Positions 33,414 through 43,349 of a stretch of DNA of 64,000 bases are shown here, piece by piece. The translations under genes and the position numbers were made by a program. The first letter of the stretch is position 1, and the number at the start of each line of letters is the position of its first letter. The DNA is taken from positions 29,604 through 93,603 of the forward strand of contig DFQC01000038.1 of assembly GCA_002377585.1 (NCBI GenBank). The letters are read 5' to 3'. Source of the DNA: Anaerolineales bacterium UBA3499 (lineage in GTDB: Bacteria > Chloroflexota > Anaerolineae > Anaerolineales > UBA11657). A model generated the notes under the pieces. That model did no database searches, was not told where the DNA came from, and was given only the letters and a program-made list of their open reading frames with translations.

Positions 33414-35987
33414 ATGAAGCGAAACGATAGAACAGTCACCCCAATTCGTCAGCAATATCTAGACATAAAAAGCAAACATCCGAACTCAATATTGTTTTTC
33501 CGACTGGGAGATTTTTATGAAACCTTCGATGAAGATGCGCAAATTACTGCTAGAGATTTAGGAATCGTACTTACAAATCGCAAGGTATCAAAACATTTGT
33601 CGGTACCTATGGCTGGAATTCCCTACCATTCTTTAGAAAATCACCTTAGTAAACTAGTAAACAAAGGTCACCATGTAGCAATATGTGACCAAGTCGGTCA
33701 AGAGCAAGTAAATGGAATCATGCAAAGGAAAGTAGTACGCATATTTACTCCAGGAACTATGACAGACCCCGCTATGATACCGGAAAATCGCAACAGTTAC
33801 TTGGCTGCCACATACCAAACGAATGAGGGAGCTGGACTAGCATACATAGATGTATCAACAGGACACTTTCGAGCTACAGAATTCACTAAAACAGATTACG
33901 GAGAGCAACTAATCAATGAACTTAACCGTATATCACCCGAGGAATTACTTGTATCGGATAGGGACAAAACTTTTTTAGAAACTAGCAATATTCATCGGAC
34001 CAAGATACCTCAGTGGGTTTTCGAAACGAAAAATAGCAAGAATATACTACTTGATGAAACCAAAGTCAGTACTTTAGCTGGCTTTGGAATAGAAGAATAC
34101 CCTCTTGCCATTGCTTCCGCTGCTGCTATTGTTTACTATTTACGGCAAACACAGGTAACAGCCTTGGAGCTAATCAATGGCTTGTCCACCTATGACACAA
34201 ATGAATTCATGCGGCTAGACCAGGCTACAAGAATCAACCTAGAGCTGACCAACACACTCCGTTCAGAGAACAAAAATGCTACCTTGCTAGGTACAATTGA
34301 TTGTACTTTGACCCCTATGGGAGGACGTCTGCTACACCAATTTGTACAGCAACCGTTAATTAATCTCAAAACAATTAACCAAAGACTAGACGGAGTATCC
34401 GTATTTTTTGATAATAGCTTGTTGCGCACCAAATTGCGGAAATCACTAAAATCACTTGGTGACATGGAACGTCTTACGAATCGTGTCATCAACGGCACTG
34501 CCAACCCTCACAGTCTTGCAGATATACTTGCAAACTTGCTACAGCTGCCCGAAATAAAGGGTATGGTCACTTCACAAACATTACAGTCTGTGGCCAAAGA
34601 TATAGACACAGCACCTGATATAGTAAATCTACTCCAATCTGCATTAGTAGACAATCCTCCAGCAAATATGAATAATTCTGGTTTTATACGTCCTGGATGG
34701 TCACATGAACTAGACAAAATCATGAAATCTTCAAAGCATGCACTCGATTGGATGTCTAGATTAGAAACCATTGAAAGAGAACGTACAGGTATCAAGTCCC
34801 TGAAAGTAAGTTTCAACAAAGTATTTGGTTACTTTATCGAAGTCACTAAATCAAGTCAAGGACAAGTGCCAGATGAATACATACGAAAACAAACCTTAGT
34901 AAATGCTGAAAGATATATCACACCAGAGCTCAAAGAGTATGAAAATCTTGTTTTAGATGCAGAAGAAAAGATGTTGTCAATAGAAAAAGATATATTTTCA
35001 AAACTATGTGCCGAGGTAAGTAAACAGGCTGACAGATTGCTTAAATGTACTAGAGCATTGGCTTATTTAGATGTTCTGACCTCTCTGGCAGAAACTGCAG
35101 CAAGTCTTGAATACGTGAGACCCGAAATCCGATCCGATTCAACACTAGAACTGAAGGGGTCCCGCCATCCAGTAGTAGAGCAACACCTATCTTATGGGAA
35201 ACGTTTTGTGCCAAACGATTGTATGTTTGATTCGCAAGACAATATATGGATAATAACCGGCCCGAATATGAGTGGCAAAAGTACTTTTCTACGCCAAGTA
35301 GCACTATGTGTACTGTTAGCCCAAATTGGCAGCTTCGTGCCCGCCGATAGCGCAACCATTGGAGTAGTTGATCGTATATTTACTAGAATTGGTGCCCAAG
35401 ACGAAATTCACGGAGGAAAGTCGACGTTCATGGTCGAAATGGTAGAGACTGCCAACATACTACACCATGGTACCCCAAATAGCCTTTTGATACTGGATGA
35501 AATAGGTCGTGGAACCAGCACATACGATGGCTTGTCACTCGCATGGTCTATTATTGAGTACATCCACAACAACCCTCACCTACAAAGCAAAACATTGTTT
35601 GCAAGTCATTATCATGAACTCCTGGACATTGAAAACCAGCTTACCGGAGTGAGGAATTACAACGTAGCTGTAGCAGATGAGAACGATTCGCTCGTGTTTA
35701 CACATCGTATCGTCCAAGGTGGCGCTGATCGTTCTTATGGAATACATGTTGCGCAACTGGCGGGCCTGCCCAACAAAGTAATAACTAGAGCATATGAATT
35801 GCTATCCGAATTAGAAAACCCTGATCAAACCAAAAAAGCTACTGTTTCCAACTCCGAAAAACATACAGCTGAGTCACCAATTACTGATAATATACTAGAG
35901 GAATTCTACAATTTAGAAGTAGACAACCTTAGTCCACTACAAGCTTTACAACAACTATACAAATGGAAACAAAGAACATCTGATTAA
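33414..35987 (+). CDS. mutS: DNA mismatch repair protein MutS
   Basis: Recognises mismatches and small loops. The 857 residues have the MutS1 layout: an N-terminal mismatch-binding domain with FFRLGDFYETFDEDA (the Phe-x-Glu wedge), connector and lever, and a C-terminal ABC-type ATPase. Walker A GPNMSGKS is at 616-623, Walker B is LLILDEIGRGTSTYDGLSLA, and FASHYHEL follows. The frame is intact with normal length. No mutL is in the window. The next gene is on the opposite strand. Its promoter is listed separately. Confidence 0.97.
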   Translation: MKRNDRTVTPIRQQYLDIKSKHPNSILFFRLGDFYETFDEDAQITARDLGIVLTNRKVSKHLSVPMAGIPYHSLENHLSKLVNKGHHVAICDQVGQEQVNGIMQRKVVRIFTPGTMTDPAMIPENRNSYLAATYQTNEGAGLAYIDVSTGHFRATEFTKTDYGEQLINELNRISPEELLVSDRDKTFLETSNIHRTKIPQWVFETKNSKNILLDETKVSTLAGFGIEEYPLAIASAAAIVYYLRQTQVTALELINGLSTYDTNEFMRLDQATRINLELTNTLRSENKNATLLGTIDCTLTPMGGRLLHQFVQQPLINLKTINQRLDGVSVFFDNSLLRTKLRKSLKSLGDMERLTNRVINGTANPHSLADILANLLQLPEIKGMVTSQTLQSVAKDIDTAPDIVNLLQSALVDNPPANMNNSGFIRPGWSHELDKIMKSSKHALDWMSRLETIERERTGIKSLKVSFNKVFGYFIEVTKSSQGQVPDEYIRKQTLVNAERYITPELKEYENLVLDAEEKMLSIEKDIFSKLCAEVSKQADRLLKCTRALAYLDVLTSLAETAASLEYVRPEIRSDSTLELKGSRHPVVEQHLSYGKRFVPNDCMFDSQDNIWIITGPNMSGKSTFLRQVALCVLLAQIGSFVPADSATIGVVDRIFTRIGAQDEIHGGKSTFMVEMVETANILHHGTPNSLLILDEIGRGTSTYDGLSLAWSIIEYIHNNPHLQSKTLFASHYHELLDIENQLTGVRNYNVAVADENDSLVFTHRIVQGGADRSYGIHVAQLAGLPNKVITRAYELLSELENPDQTKKATVSNSEKHTAESPITDNILEEFYNLEVDNLSPLQALQQLYKWKQRTSD

Positions 35988-35999
35988 CTACACCCACAA

Positions 36000-37970
36000 T
36001 CATTGCACAAAATCTGAGTAATCCTCAGTTATTACATCTTCAGGATTTGCCCCAAATAATGACAGTACTTCAGCAATCAATTCAGCTTTGTCCTCAGCAT
36101 CTCGCTGACTCCAAGTACGACTTTTTACTTCAACAAACATGCCCAAATCAGGACTATTAAATCGATCGAGATTAACATAAAACTCCACATCTCTGAAGGA
36201 TACCTGCCAGCGCAATCTATCTTTTTCAACCTCACGCTCCTCATCGGGAACAAAATATTCACGATAGAAGCGTAAAGTGTGTAGTGACGGCGCCAAATAT
36301 CGCGAGCGCGACAACAAGATTGAACCTGCAAATTCCTTCTCTTTAGCAGGACCTAGAAGAGTCAGTCTATATCTGACATTTTCGACTTTACCATCCGTAT
36401 CTACAAGATCATCTTCCCGAATGCGCAATCGATAATCCTCAGATTCACCAAACAAAAAATATGTATCATACTGCTGGTAACGTACATGTCGAATAATATT
36501 GAAAGGATGTTTTTGTAAAACATCAATCACTTTCTGCGGATCTGTTATACGTACCTTAGCCTGAATCTCAAAACTTTCTTGACGTTCCATGCCCCCTATC
36601 GCAACTAGCTTACTGAGCAAGCTCTGCTCGCGCTCCATCAGAAAATCATCTATTTTGATTGCATAATCATTAGCTGAGGCAGTCAATTGATCTTCATCAA
36701 CAGTAAGTAATTGACGGTTTTGCATTAACCACTCACCATTCACCATCACGTCAGATACATCGGAGGACTTGCTCACATATACAATTTGTGAATATATAGA
36801 ATCTTGATCACGTTGAAAAGTGGGAGTGTTATGCAGAACATCCAAATCCAGCACTACTAGGTCCGCACGTTTACCAACTTCGAGAGACCCGGTGATATCA
36901 CTCATGTGCATAGCACGCGCACCCATAATAGTAGCCATAGCAAACGCTTGCCTGGCAGGTACTACAGTTGGGTCATTTGTGGCGCCTTTTGCTAAAAATG
37001 CGGCTAGACGAGTTTCCTCAAACATATCTAAGTCATTGTTAGATGCAGGACCATCAGTACCTATCCCAACATTAAGTCCAACATCTAACATCTCAGTGAT
37101 GGGTGCTATTCCAGAGGCAAGCTTAAGATTGCTGGTCGGACAATGAGCCACACCTGCTTGGTAATGTTGCAAAGTGCTGATTTCGCCTGAATCTAAATGT
37201 ACGCAATGAGCAGCTAAGACTTTCGCATCAAAAAGACCTTGCTTTTTTACCCATGGTACTACTGGCATACTACGTTGGCTGCGGCTTTCTTCTACTTCCT
37301 TCGCTGTTTCCGCAATATGTATATGAACTGGCACATCATATTCAAGTGCGAGTGCAGCGCATGCCTCAAGCATTTCACGTGTACTTGTATAAGGTGCGTG
37401 AGGCCCAACTGATGGAAGTATCAAAGAATGTCCATGCCAATGCTCAATAAACTTACGAGCCCTCAAAAGCCCATCTTCAAGACTCGGTGCGTCTGGCGTT
37501 GGAAACTTCAATACACTTTGTGAGCACAGAGCTCGCATACCAACATCTGCTACTGCTTGTGCAACATCATGCTCAAAATAATACATATCAGCAAAACACG
37601 TAACACCAGACCGTATCATTTCAGCGCAAGCCAGCTGGGTACCAACACGACAGAATTCAGAAGTAACGAACTCTCTTTCTACTGGCATCATATATCCAAG
37701 TAACCACACATCTAGACGTCGATCATCTGCAAGACCCCGCAATAAGGTCATAGACGCATGCGTATGCGCATTTATCAAACCAGGAATTATGGTCTTGCCA
37801 CTACAATCAATTGTTAACGCATTTTTGTATTTATTATTTATTTCATTAGCGGAACCAACCTCCAATATGTTGTCTCCTCTAATTACCACTGCGCCAGTAG
37901 AAAACACATCCCAAGCTTCATTAGCAGTTACTACAGTAGCACCAGTAAGGATCAAGTCTTTAGGTTTCAC
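36000..37970 (-). CDS. MTA/SAH deaminase (amidohydrolase) fused to a CYTH domain
   Basis: A 656-residue fusion. Residues 1 to about 440 are a complete amidohydrolase of the 5'-methylthioadenosine/S-adenosylhomocysteine deaminase type: INAHTHASMTLLRGLADD with metal His69 and His71, HIHIAET, AAHCVH with His255, GTDGPASNNDLDMFEE with Asp306, and GSLEVGKRADLVVLD. From about 465 a CYTH (triphosphate tunnel) domain follows: EIQAKVRI with the starting ExExK-like strand, YRLRIRED, and MFVEVKSRTW near 611-620. The deaminase clears SAM-cycle nucleosides. The CYTH half could hydrolyse triphosphates or act as an adenylate cyclase. No stop or frameshift separates them. Confidence 0.85.
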   Translation of the reverse strand: MKPKDLILTGATVVTANEAWDVFSTGAVVIRGDNILEVGSANEINNKYKNALTIDCSGKTIIPGLINAHTHASMTLLRGLADDRRLDVWLLGYMMPVEREFVTSEFCRVGTQLACAEMIRSGVTCFADMYYFEHDVAQAVADVGMRALCSQSVLKFPTPDAPSLEDGLLRARKFIEHWHGHSLILPSVGPHAPYTSTREMLEACAALALEYDVPVHIHIAETAKEVEESRSQRSMPVVPWVKKQGLFDAKVLAAHCVHLDSGEISTLQHYQAGVAHCPTSNLKLASGIAPITEMLDVGLNVGIGTDGPASNNDLDMFEETRLAAFLAKGATNDPTVVPARQAFAMATIMGARAMHMSDITGSLEVGKRADLVVLDLDVLHNTPTFQRDQDSIYSQIVYVSKSSDVSDVMVNGEWLMQNRQLLTVDEDQLTASANDYAIKIDDFLMEREQSLLSKLVAIGGMERQESFEIQAKVRITDPQKVIDVLQKHPFNIIRHVRYQQYDTYFLFGESEDYRLRIREDDLVDTDGKVENVRYRLTLLGPAKEKEFAGSILLSRSRYLAPSLHTLRFYREYFVPDEEREVEKDRLRWQVSFRDVEFYVNLDRFNSPDLGMFVEVKSRTWSQRDAEDKAELIAEVLSLFGANPEDVITEDYSDFVQ

Positions 37971-38069
37971 AATAAAATTGCCGATCGCAATAACATAACA
38001 GTATTATAGTACCTTTTTCGTTCGTTTCGCTAATGCTATACTGAATGCCACTTATTGGAGACACAAAAC

Positions 38070-39377
38070 ATGCGTACTATAGATCTCATTCTGAAGAAAC
38101 GAGATGGTGAAGAATTAAGTAATTCGGAAATCGACTGGTTCGTTCAAAGTTTTACATCAGGAAGTATACCTGACTACCAGATAGCAGCTATGTCTATGGC
38201 AATCTTTTTTCGCGGTATGAATGCGCGTGAAACTACTGATCTTACCATAGCAATGGCTAAGTCCGGTGACACCTTAGATCTAAGTGATCTCATACCCGGC
38301 GTAGTGGTCGACAAACATTCTACGGGAGGAGTAGGAGATAAGACTACCCTTGTGTTAGCACCTATAGTCAGTGCTTGTGGTGTTGTCGTAGCTAAGATAT
38401 CAGGTCGAGGACTTGGTCACGGAGGAGGAACACTAGACAAACTTGAAGCCATACCAGGATTGCAGATACAACTCACTTCCGAGCAGTTCCGTGCCCAAAT
38501 AAAAGAAACTGGGATAGTAGTCGCTGGCCAATCATCAAGTCTGGCCCCAGCAGATGGAAAGCTATATAAAATACGTGATGTCACTGGGACCGTGGCAAGC
38601 AATGCATTAATAGCCAGTTCGATAATGAGTAAAAAGTTTGCTGCTGGAGCACAAGCTATAGTCTTAGATGTCAAAACCGGCAACGGTGCATTTATGACAA
38701 CACTTAAAGATGCGCAAGAATTGGCAGAGCTGATGGTTGCAATAGGAAGAAATAGTGGGCGCAAAACAGTAGCTGTAATCTCCGACATGAACCAACCACT
38801 TGGATATGCAGTGGGCAACGCATTGGAAGTTAGAGAAGCTATAGAAACTCTTCGAGGCGACGGCCCACCGGATCTGCGTGAACACTGTCTAAAAATGGCC
38901 GGCTATATGCTTCACTTATCCGGCAAAGTTGACAGTGTGTCTGCCGGTTCAGAATTAGCCAGCAACACACTCAAGGACGGAACGGCTTTTCAAGAATTGA
39001 TGAAAATGGTTTCTGCGCAAGGGGGAGATACAAAATACGTCGATAATCCAGAACAACTAGAGAAAGCAAAACTCATTTCAACTGTCACATCTACTCAAGA
39101 TGGTTTTCTGTCGCGTATGGATGCTATCAATATCGGAAAAGCAGCAGTAATGCTCGGCGCTGGAAGAGAACAAAAAAATGACCCGATAGACTTGGCTGTT
39201 GGAATTGTGGTACATCAAAAAGTTGGCTCACGAATTAATACAGGTGACCCATTATTTACTATTCACGCTAACAACCCTGAAAAAATTAATTCGGCATCCG
39301 AAGAAGCACTTGCAGGAATTGACATTACTATTGAAAAGTCTCCGAGGTTACCATTACATTACGACTTTATAGAATGA
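38070..39377 (+). CDS. Pyrimidine-nucleoside / thymidine phosphorylase
   Basis: Phosphorolyses thymidine or uridine to base and (deoxy)ribose 1-phosphate. The 435 residues show the class II family motifs: ILKKRDGEELSNSEI, VDKHSTGGVGDKTTLVLAP, the signature KISGRGLGHGGGTLDKLEAI, DGKLYKIRDVTGTVASN, VLDVKTGNGAFM, and the C-terminal hammerhead domain with VVHQKVGSRINTGDPL. I use the ATG at 38070 rather than a TTG at 38055, because TTGGAG at 38055-38060 is the ribosome-binding site for it. It may be either deoA- or pdp-type; the sequence does not separate them here. Confidence 0.92.
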   Translation: MRTIDLILKKRDGEELSNSEIDWFVQSFTSGSIPDYQIAAMSMAIFFRGMNARETTDLTIAMAKSGDTLDLSDLIPGVVVDKHSTGGVGDKTTLVLAPIVSACGVVVAKISGRGLGHGGGTLDKLEAIPGLQIQLTSEQFRAQIKETGIVVAGQSSSLAPADGKLYKIRDVTGTVASNALIASSIMSKKFAAGAQAIVLDVKTGNGAFMTTLKDAQELAELMVAIGRNSGRKTVAVISDMNQPLGYAVGNALEVREAIETLRGDGPPDLREHCLKMAGYMLHLSGKVDSVSAGSELASNTLKDGTAFQELMKMVSAQGGDTKYVDNPEQLEKAKLISTVTSTQDGFLSRMDAINIGKAAVMLGAGREQKNDPIDLAVGIVVHQKVGSRINTGDPLFTIHANNPEKINSASEEALAGIDITIEKSPRLPLHYDFIE

Positions 39378-39453
39378 TTTCACAGATTATATGATAAAAC
39401 CTATACATATATAGATTTAAATATTTGAACGTTACAATACGTCAAGACATTTA

Positions 39454-40092
39454 TCATAGATAGCCTAATGCTTCAGCACACACAGGAAATTCCTTAGTAA
39501 AAATCACTTTGCATTCATCAGCAATCCTTGTATGTTCCTTCTGAGTACCATGTCCACTGCGTAAATCAATGTAATGAATCCAAGATCGCACCGAACCTGT
39601 CATGTATATTCTGGTAGGAGTCGCAATAGGCAGGACAAATCGAGCACACTCTTTTGCAATACCCTGTTCTAAAAGTTCCTTATATAATTCTTCTGCCGCC
39701 TGGAAATGCTCAGTAATTTTATTTCTGAGGCTACGTTGGTCTTCTAATGGAATATCATCAATGCTGTTCTGACGATTAGTAGTATCTTGCCTGCGCAAAT
39801 CCGGAATAGGTATTCCTTCATCAAGCAGTCCAACATCAGCATATCTCTGCGAAAACTCTTGAAAAGTAAAGCTGCGATGTCGCAATATTTGCGCAGCTAT
39901 ACCTCTTGTAGTATTTATTTCTAGGGTCATAAATGCTTGTTCAAACACAGACCAGTGACCGTGATTAATACAATACTTTAGTAGTCCAGCAAATTTATCA
40001 TTATCTTGATTATTGGGATTCGATACTCTAGCAATGTAAGCCATTTGCGATTCTGCATCAGGCGTTACTGTAACTAATTTAACATTTCCCAT
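39454..40092 (-). CDS. thyX: FAD-dependent thymidylate synthase
   Basis: Makes dTMP from dUMP using methylene-THF and reduced FAD, in place of ThyA. The 212 residues hold the ThyX motif RHR-x7-S (Arg71-His72-Arg73 to Ser81, RHRSFTFQEFSQRY) and SVRSWIHYIDLRSGHGTQ near the C-terminus. AGGAG precedes the ATG by about 10 nt. It follows ribF on the same strand by 73 bp, so an FAD-dependent enzyme sits beside the FAD synthetase gene. No thyA is seen in the window. Confidence 0.95.
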   Translation of the reverse strand: MGNVKLVTVTPDAESQMAYIARVSNPNNQDNDKFAGLLKYCINHGHWSVFEQAFMTLEINTTRGIAAQILRHRSFTFQEFSQRYADVGLLDEGIPIPDLRRQDTTNRQNSIDDIPLEDQRSLRNKITEHFQAAEELYKELLEQGIAKECARFVLPIATPTRIYMTGSVRSWIHYIDLRSGHGTQKEHTRIADECKVIFTKEFPVCAEALGYL

Positions 40093-40165
40093 CTACTTTA
40101 CACTCCTATGGATGTAGATTGCAAACAACTCTAAAACACTCGCGCTGTATCAATATGTTCTGAAA

Positions 40166-41089
40166 TCACACTAACCGTAATGATGCTTCTGAAACATCCT
40201 TGTATATTTGCGAAACAAGATGTTCTAAACTTGTAAATTTACGTTCATCACGTAAACGATCCACAAAATCCAGCGAGATACGCTTACCATAAAGATTGCC
40301 CTGATACTTGAGCAAGTGAGCCTCTACAATTATACAATCATCCTCATCTTCAAAGGTAGGTCTTCTACCTATATTGACTACTGCGGGATATTTGTCATCA
40401 TCCACAAATGCGTATGCTAAGTACACTCCTTGTGATGGGCAGGTGCGATGGCTCCATATTGACAGATTGGCTGTTGGAAATCCGATAGATTCACCCCTAC
40501 CAGCACCTTGTATGACAATACCTGGCACTCTCAAAGGGCGCCCCAAACATCTAGCTGCTGCAGACACTTCTCCGACCGAAATGTGATTGCGTACACGACT
40601 ACTAGAAACAGCAACACTATCTTCTTCTACTGAATTTGCTACATTAAGTTCAAAGCCAAGGGTATCTGAGTTTTGTGCTAACCATTCTGTATTTCCTTCA
40701 CGATCATAACCAAAAGCAAAATTCTCACCACACCATAGTTGCCTAAAATCAAGTGTTTCTCTAAGCTGTACAATAAAATCAGTTGCGGTAACTTTTGCTA
40801 AGGCGCGATCAAAATTCATAGTAACGACCCAATCAATACCCATATCCATAAGAAATGTTGCTTTTTCTTCAGGGCGATGTATGTAAGATGAGCTACTATA
40901 TCTACCCAACACCACAGCAGGATTAGGGTAAAATGTCAACACTACAGACTGGAAATTGTTCCGACGCGACGACTCGACCATATCTGACACCAAAGCCTGA
41001 TGACCCAAATGTACACCATCAAATGAGCCTATTGTGAGAACAGTAGGCCCATTATTTTTTACATCAGATAGATCACGAACATGACTCAT
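40166..41089 (-). CDS. ribF: Bifunctional riboflavin kinase / FAD synthetase
   Basis: Converts riboflavin to FMN and then FAD. The 307 residues have the N-terminal adenylyltransferase domain (LTIGSFDGVHLGHQALV, with the nucleotide-binding HxGH-like motif, and SSSRVRNHISVGEV) and the C-terminal flavokinase domain (GRGESIGFPTANL, GVYLAYAFVDD, VEAHLLKYQGNLYGKRI). Its start overlaps truB by 4 bp, as in the conserved rbfA-truB-ribF order. Together with ribD-E-BA-H it completes the pathway from GTP to FAD within this window. Confidence 0.95.
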   Translation of the reverse strand: MSHVRDLSDVKNNGPTVLTIGSFDGVHLGHQALVSDMVESSRRNNFQSVVLTFYPNPAVVLGRYSSSSYIHRPEEKATFLMDMGIDWVVTMNFDRALAKVTATDFIVQLRETLDFRQLWCGENFAFGYDREGNTEWLAQNSDTLGFELNVANSVEEDSVAVSSSRVRNHISVGEVSAAARCLGRPLRVPGIVIQGAGRGESIGFPTANLSIWSHRTCPSQGVYLAYAFVDDDKYPAVVNIGRRPTFEDEDDCIIVEAHLLKYQGNLYGKRISLDFVDRLRDERKFTSLEHLVSQIYKDVSEASLRLV

Positions 41090-41982
41090 TTAGACATCAA
41101 AACCTTTCTCGGCTGCCAATGACCCAATTCAGGTTGCCCCTCCAATACAGCAATTAATTCACCTTCTACGTCATAAGCAAGCGCCAAATTTTCTGAAACA
41201 CAACCACTAACTTTTACTGAATTACCATGTCGAATTTTTCGAACATCATCCTCACCTAAACACACTTGCTGCCAACCCACCATAGCATCACCAGACGGTA
41301 ACAACAAGGAGGATAATTCACTACCATCATGCGTCTGTTCTATGTCTTCTAATTGATAAGATTGGTGCAAGCTAAATGGTCCCACAACATCACGACGCAG
41401 ACACAAAACATGAGCTCCACACCCAATACTCTCTCCTAGGTCATGGGCCAAAGAACGTACGTAAGTGCCTGAAGAACATGATATTTCGAGAGTAACATCA
41501 GGTGAACAATAATCAACCATAGCCAATTGGTCAATACGTACAGATCTAGGAGACATCTTCACAGTCTTACCACTTCGAGCCAGCTTATATGCCCGTTCGC
41601 CTCCAATCTTTATAGCAGAATAAATTGGAGGAACCTGTTCAATACAACCTATAAAATTCGGTAGTATTGACTCGATTTCTGCAGCACCAATCTTTATATC
41701 TTCCTCAGACATTATGTCTCCATCAGCATCAAAGGTAGTAGTAGTCACACCTAGTCTAATCACTGCAGTATATTGCTTGGGTTGTGAGATTAGATATTCG
41801 CTCAGACGAGTGGTATTTCCAATGCCGAGTACAAGAAGACCTGTAGCCAGCGGGTCAAGTGTCCCAGTATGACCTATGCGACAACCAGGAATAATCCGTC
41901 TTGCACGCTGCACTACGTCGTGAGAACTGATACCACTTGGCTTATCAACCAATAGCCATCCATTCATGGAATAATTAGTCAC
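41086..41982 (-). CDS. truB: tRNA pseudouridine(55) synthase
   Basis: Isomerises U55 in the T-loop of tRNAs. The 298-residue protein starts with GWLLVDKPSGISSHDVV and carries the catalytic aspartate in GHTGTLDPLATGLLVL. QVPPIYSAIKIGGERAYKLAR and SSGTYVRSLAHDLGE are further family motifs. A C-terminal PUA-like segment ends the protein. It lies in the usual place between nrnA (21-bp gap) and ribF (4-bp overlap). Confidence 0.96.
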   Translation of the reverse strand: MTNYSMNGWLLVDKPSGISSHDVVQRARRIIPGCRIGHTGTLDPLATGLLVLGIGNTTRLSEYLISQPKQYTAVIRLGVTTTTFDADGDIMSEEDIKIGAAEIESILPNFIGCIEQVPPIYSAIKIGGERAYKLARSGKTVKMSPRSVRIDQLAMVDYCSPDVTLEISCSSGTYVRSLAHDLGESIGCGAHVLCLRRDVVGPFSLHQSYQLEDIEQTHDGSELSSLLLPSGDAMVGWQQVCLGEDDVRKIRHGNSVKVSGCVSENLALAYDVEGELIAVLEGQPELGHWQPRKVLMSK

Positions 41983-42003
41983 TGTAGAAAAAACTTTGGT
42001 GGG

Positions 42004-42981
42004 CTAAGAAGTTAATTGGATACGATAGTTATGCATAGCCTCACGCGTACGATCTAAGACAACATCTTGCGCTCTTTCTAGATTAGTACCATAAATACTT
42101 GCTCCAGCTGCTGCTTGATGTCCTCCGCCACCGAAACTCCTTGCAACATCAGCGACATCAATGCCATTCAAGGATCGCCAGCTGATTTTGACCTCAGAAT
42201 TTACTCGTTCAACAAAAACAACAGCAACTTCTGTTCCCTCAATTGCTGTCAATTGCGATACAACATCAGCATCACCCCTAGCAGTATAACCAATATCTGC
42301 TTTACCTTCCAATGTGACTTGAGTCCATACCAAACCATCTTCAAAACACACATTTCCTAAAGCCTGTCCCCAGAGCTTGGTAGCTTCATAAGAACGTCTG
42401 TGCAATGTTCTATGATAAATATCATGTAGACTAACATCATACTGCATCAACTGATGCGCAGCAGACAAAGTTTCAGACCTTGTACTACTAGTGCGAAAAC
42501 CAAGAGTATCTGTTACAAGGCCAGTCAACAAACATGTAGCCACTTTATCATTCATTGATAATCCCAATAATGATAACAAACCAACTAAGTACTCAGCTGT
42601 GGCAGCTGTTTCACTGTCTACGAGATTAATAATCGCAAACCTACTGTTGCTGATATGATGATCAATGTTGATATCAATTGGAGCTGCTAGTTTTTCAACC
42701 AAAACCCCCAATCTATTTAAGTCAGCTGAATCTACAGAGACTAACATATCAGCATCGAGAGGAATATCACTAGTTATATCCTCACTACCGGGCAGAAAAG
42801 AAAAGTTGGCAGGAACATCATCTGGTAATGATGATGAAACTTTTTTGCCTATTGTCCTCAATGCCCAAGTCATGCCAAGCACTGAACCCACTGCGTCTCC
42901 ATCAGGACTTTCATGACCTACAACACATATGTGGTCTGCCCCATGCAGCCATTCTTTAGCTTTAAGAATTTCCTTTGACAC
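42004..42981 (-). CDS. nrnA: Bifunctional oligoribonuclease / PAP phosphatase (DHH family)
   Basis: Degrades short RNA oligonucleotides and 3',5'-phosphoadenosine. DHH-DHHA1 motifs are visible: VVGHESPDGDAVGS, LVSVDSADLNRLG, DINIDHHISNSRF and, near the end, RSFGGGGHQAAAGASI. The frame is open to 43002, but I favour the GTG at 42981, because GAGG lies 6 nt before it and the protein then begins SKEILKAKEWLHGADH. This leaves a 20-bp overlap with rbfA and about 325 residues. The position after rbfA matches the conserved operon. Confidence 0.9.
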   Translation of the reverse strand: MSKEILKAKEWLHGADHICVVGHESPDGDAVGSVLGMTWALRTIGKKVSSSLPDDVPANFSFLPGSEDITSDIPLDADMLVSVDSADLNRLGVLVEKLAAPIDINIDHHISNSRFAIINLVDSETAATAEYLVGLLSLLGLSMNDKVATCLLTGLVTDTLGFRTSSTRSETLSAAHQLMQYDVSLHDIYHRTLHRRSYEATKLWGQALGNVCFEDGLVWTQVTLEGKADIGYTARGDADVVSQLTAIEGTEVAVVFVERVNSEVKISWRSLNGIDVADVARSFGGGGHQAAAGASIYGTNLERAQDVVLDRTREAMHNYRIQLTS

Positions 42982-43348
42982 GGGAATCCTCATATGAATC
43001 ACTTATACCATCGATAATCTTCTCAATTTGCGCAGCTTTGTCTGGGGTGAAATCCCAATGAAAATGAAGCTGAGGTATACGCCTTAACTTTAATTTTGAT
43101 GCAAGTTCATGTCGGACAAATCCCGCAGCACCAGTTAGAGCACTTAGCACCTGATCACTCCTATCCTTACCTTGTGATGGAGCACATACCCAAACATTTG
43201 CGTGTTCAAGTTCTCTATCTACATTTACATGGGTGACTGTAACTAAGTTTAGACGAACATCTCGCATACCACTACTAATTAGAGAAGCGATGGACAAATG
43301 CAATCTCTCAGCAACACGTTTCTGATTGATGCCTCGGACGCGGCCCAT
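42962..43348 (-). CDS. rbfA: 30S ribosome-binding factor A
   Basis: Assists late 30S subunit maturation. The 128-residue KH-fold protein has RVAERLHLSIASLIS at the N-terminus, VNLVTVTHVNVDRELEHANVW in the core (read here from DVRLNLVTVTHV), and LRRIPQLHFHWDFTPDKAAQIEKII at the end, all typical of RbfA. It begins 1 bp after the infB stop and overlaps nrnA. Confidence 0.94.
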   Translation of the reverse strand: MGRVRGINQKRVAERLHLSIASLISSGMRDVRLNLVTVTHVNVDRELEHANVWVCAPSQGKDRSDQVLSALTGAAGFVRHELASKLKLRRIPQLHFHWDFTPDKAAQIEKIIDGISDSYEDSRVKGNS

Positions 43349-43349
43349 A

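Noticed and set aside
38055..38069. TTG start for the pyrimidine phosphorylase
   Set aside because: The TTGGAG is better read as the ribosome-binding site for the ATG at 38070.
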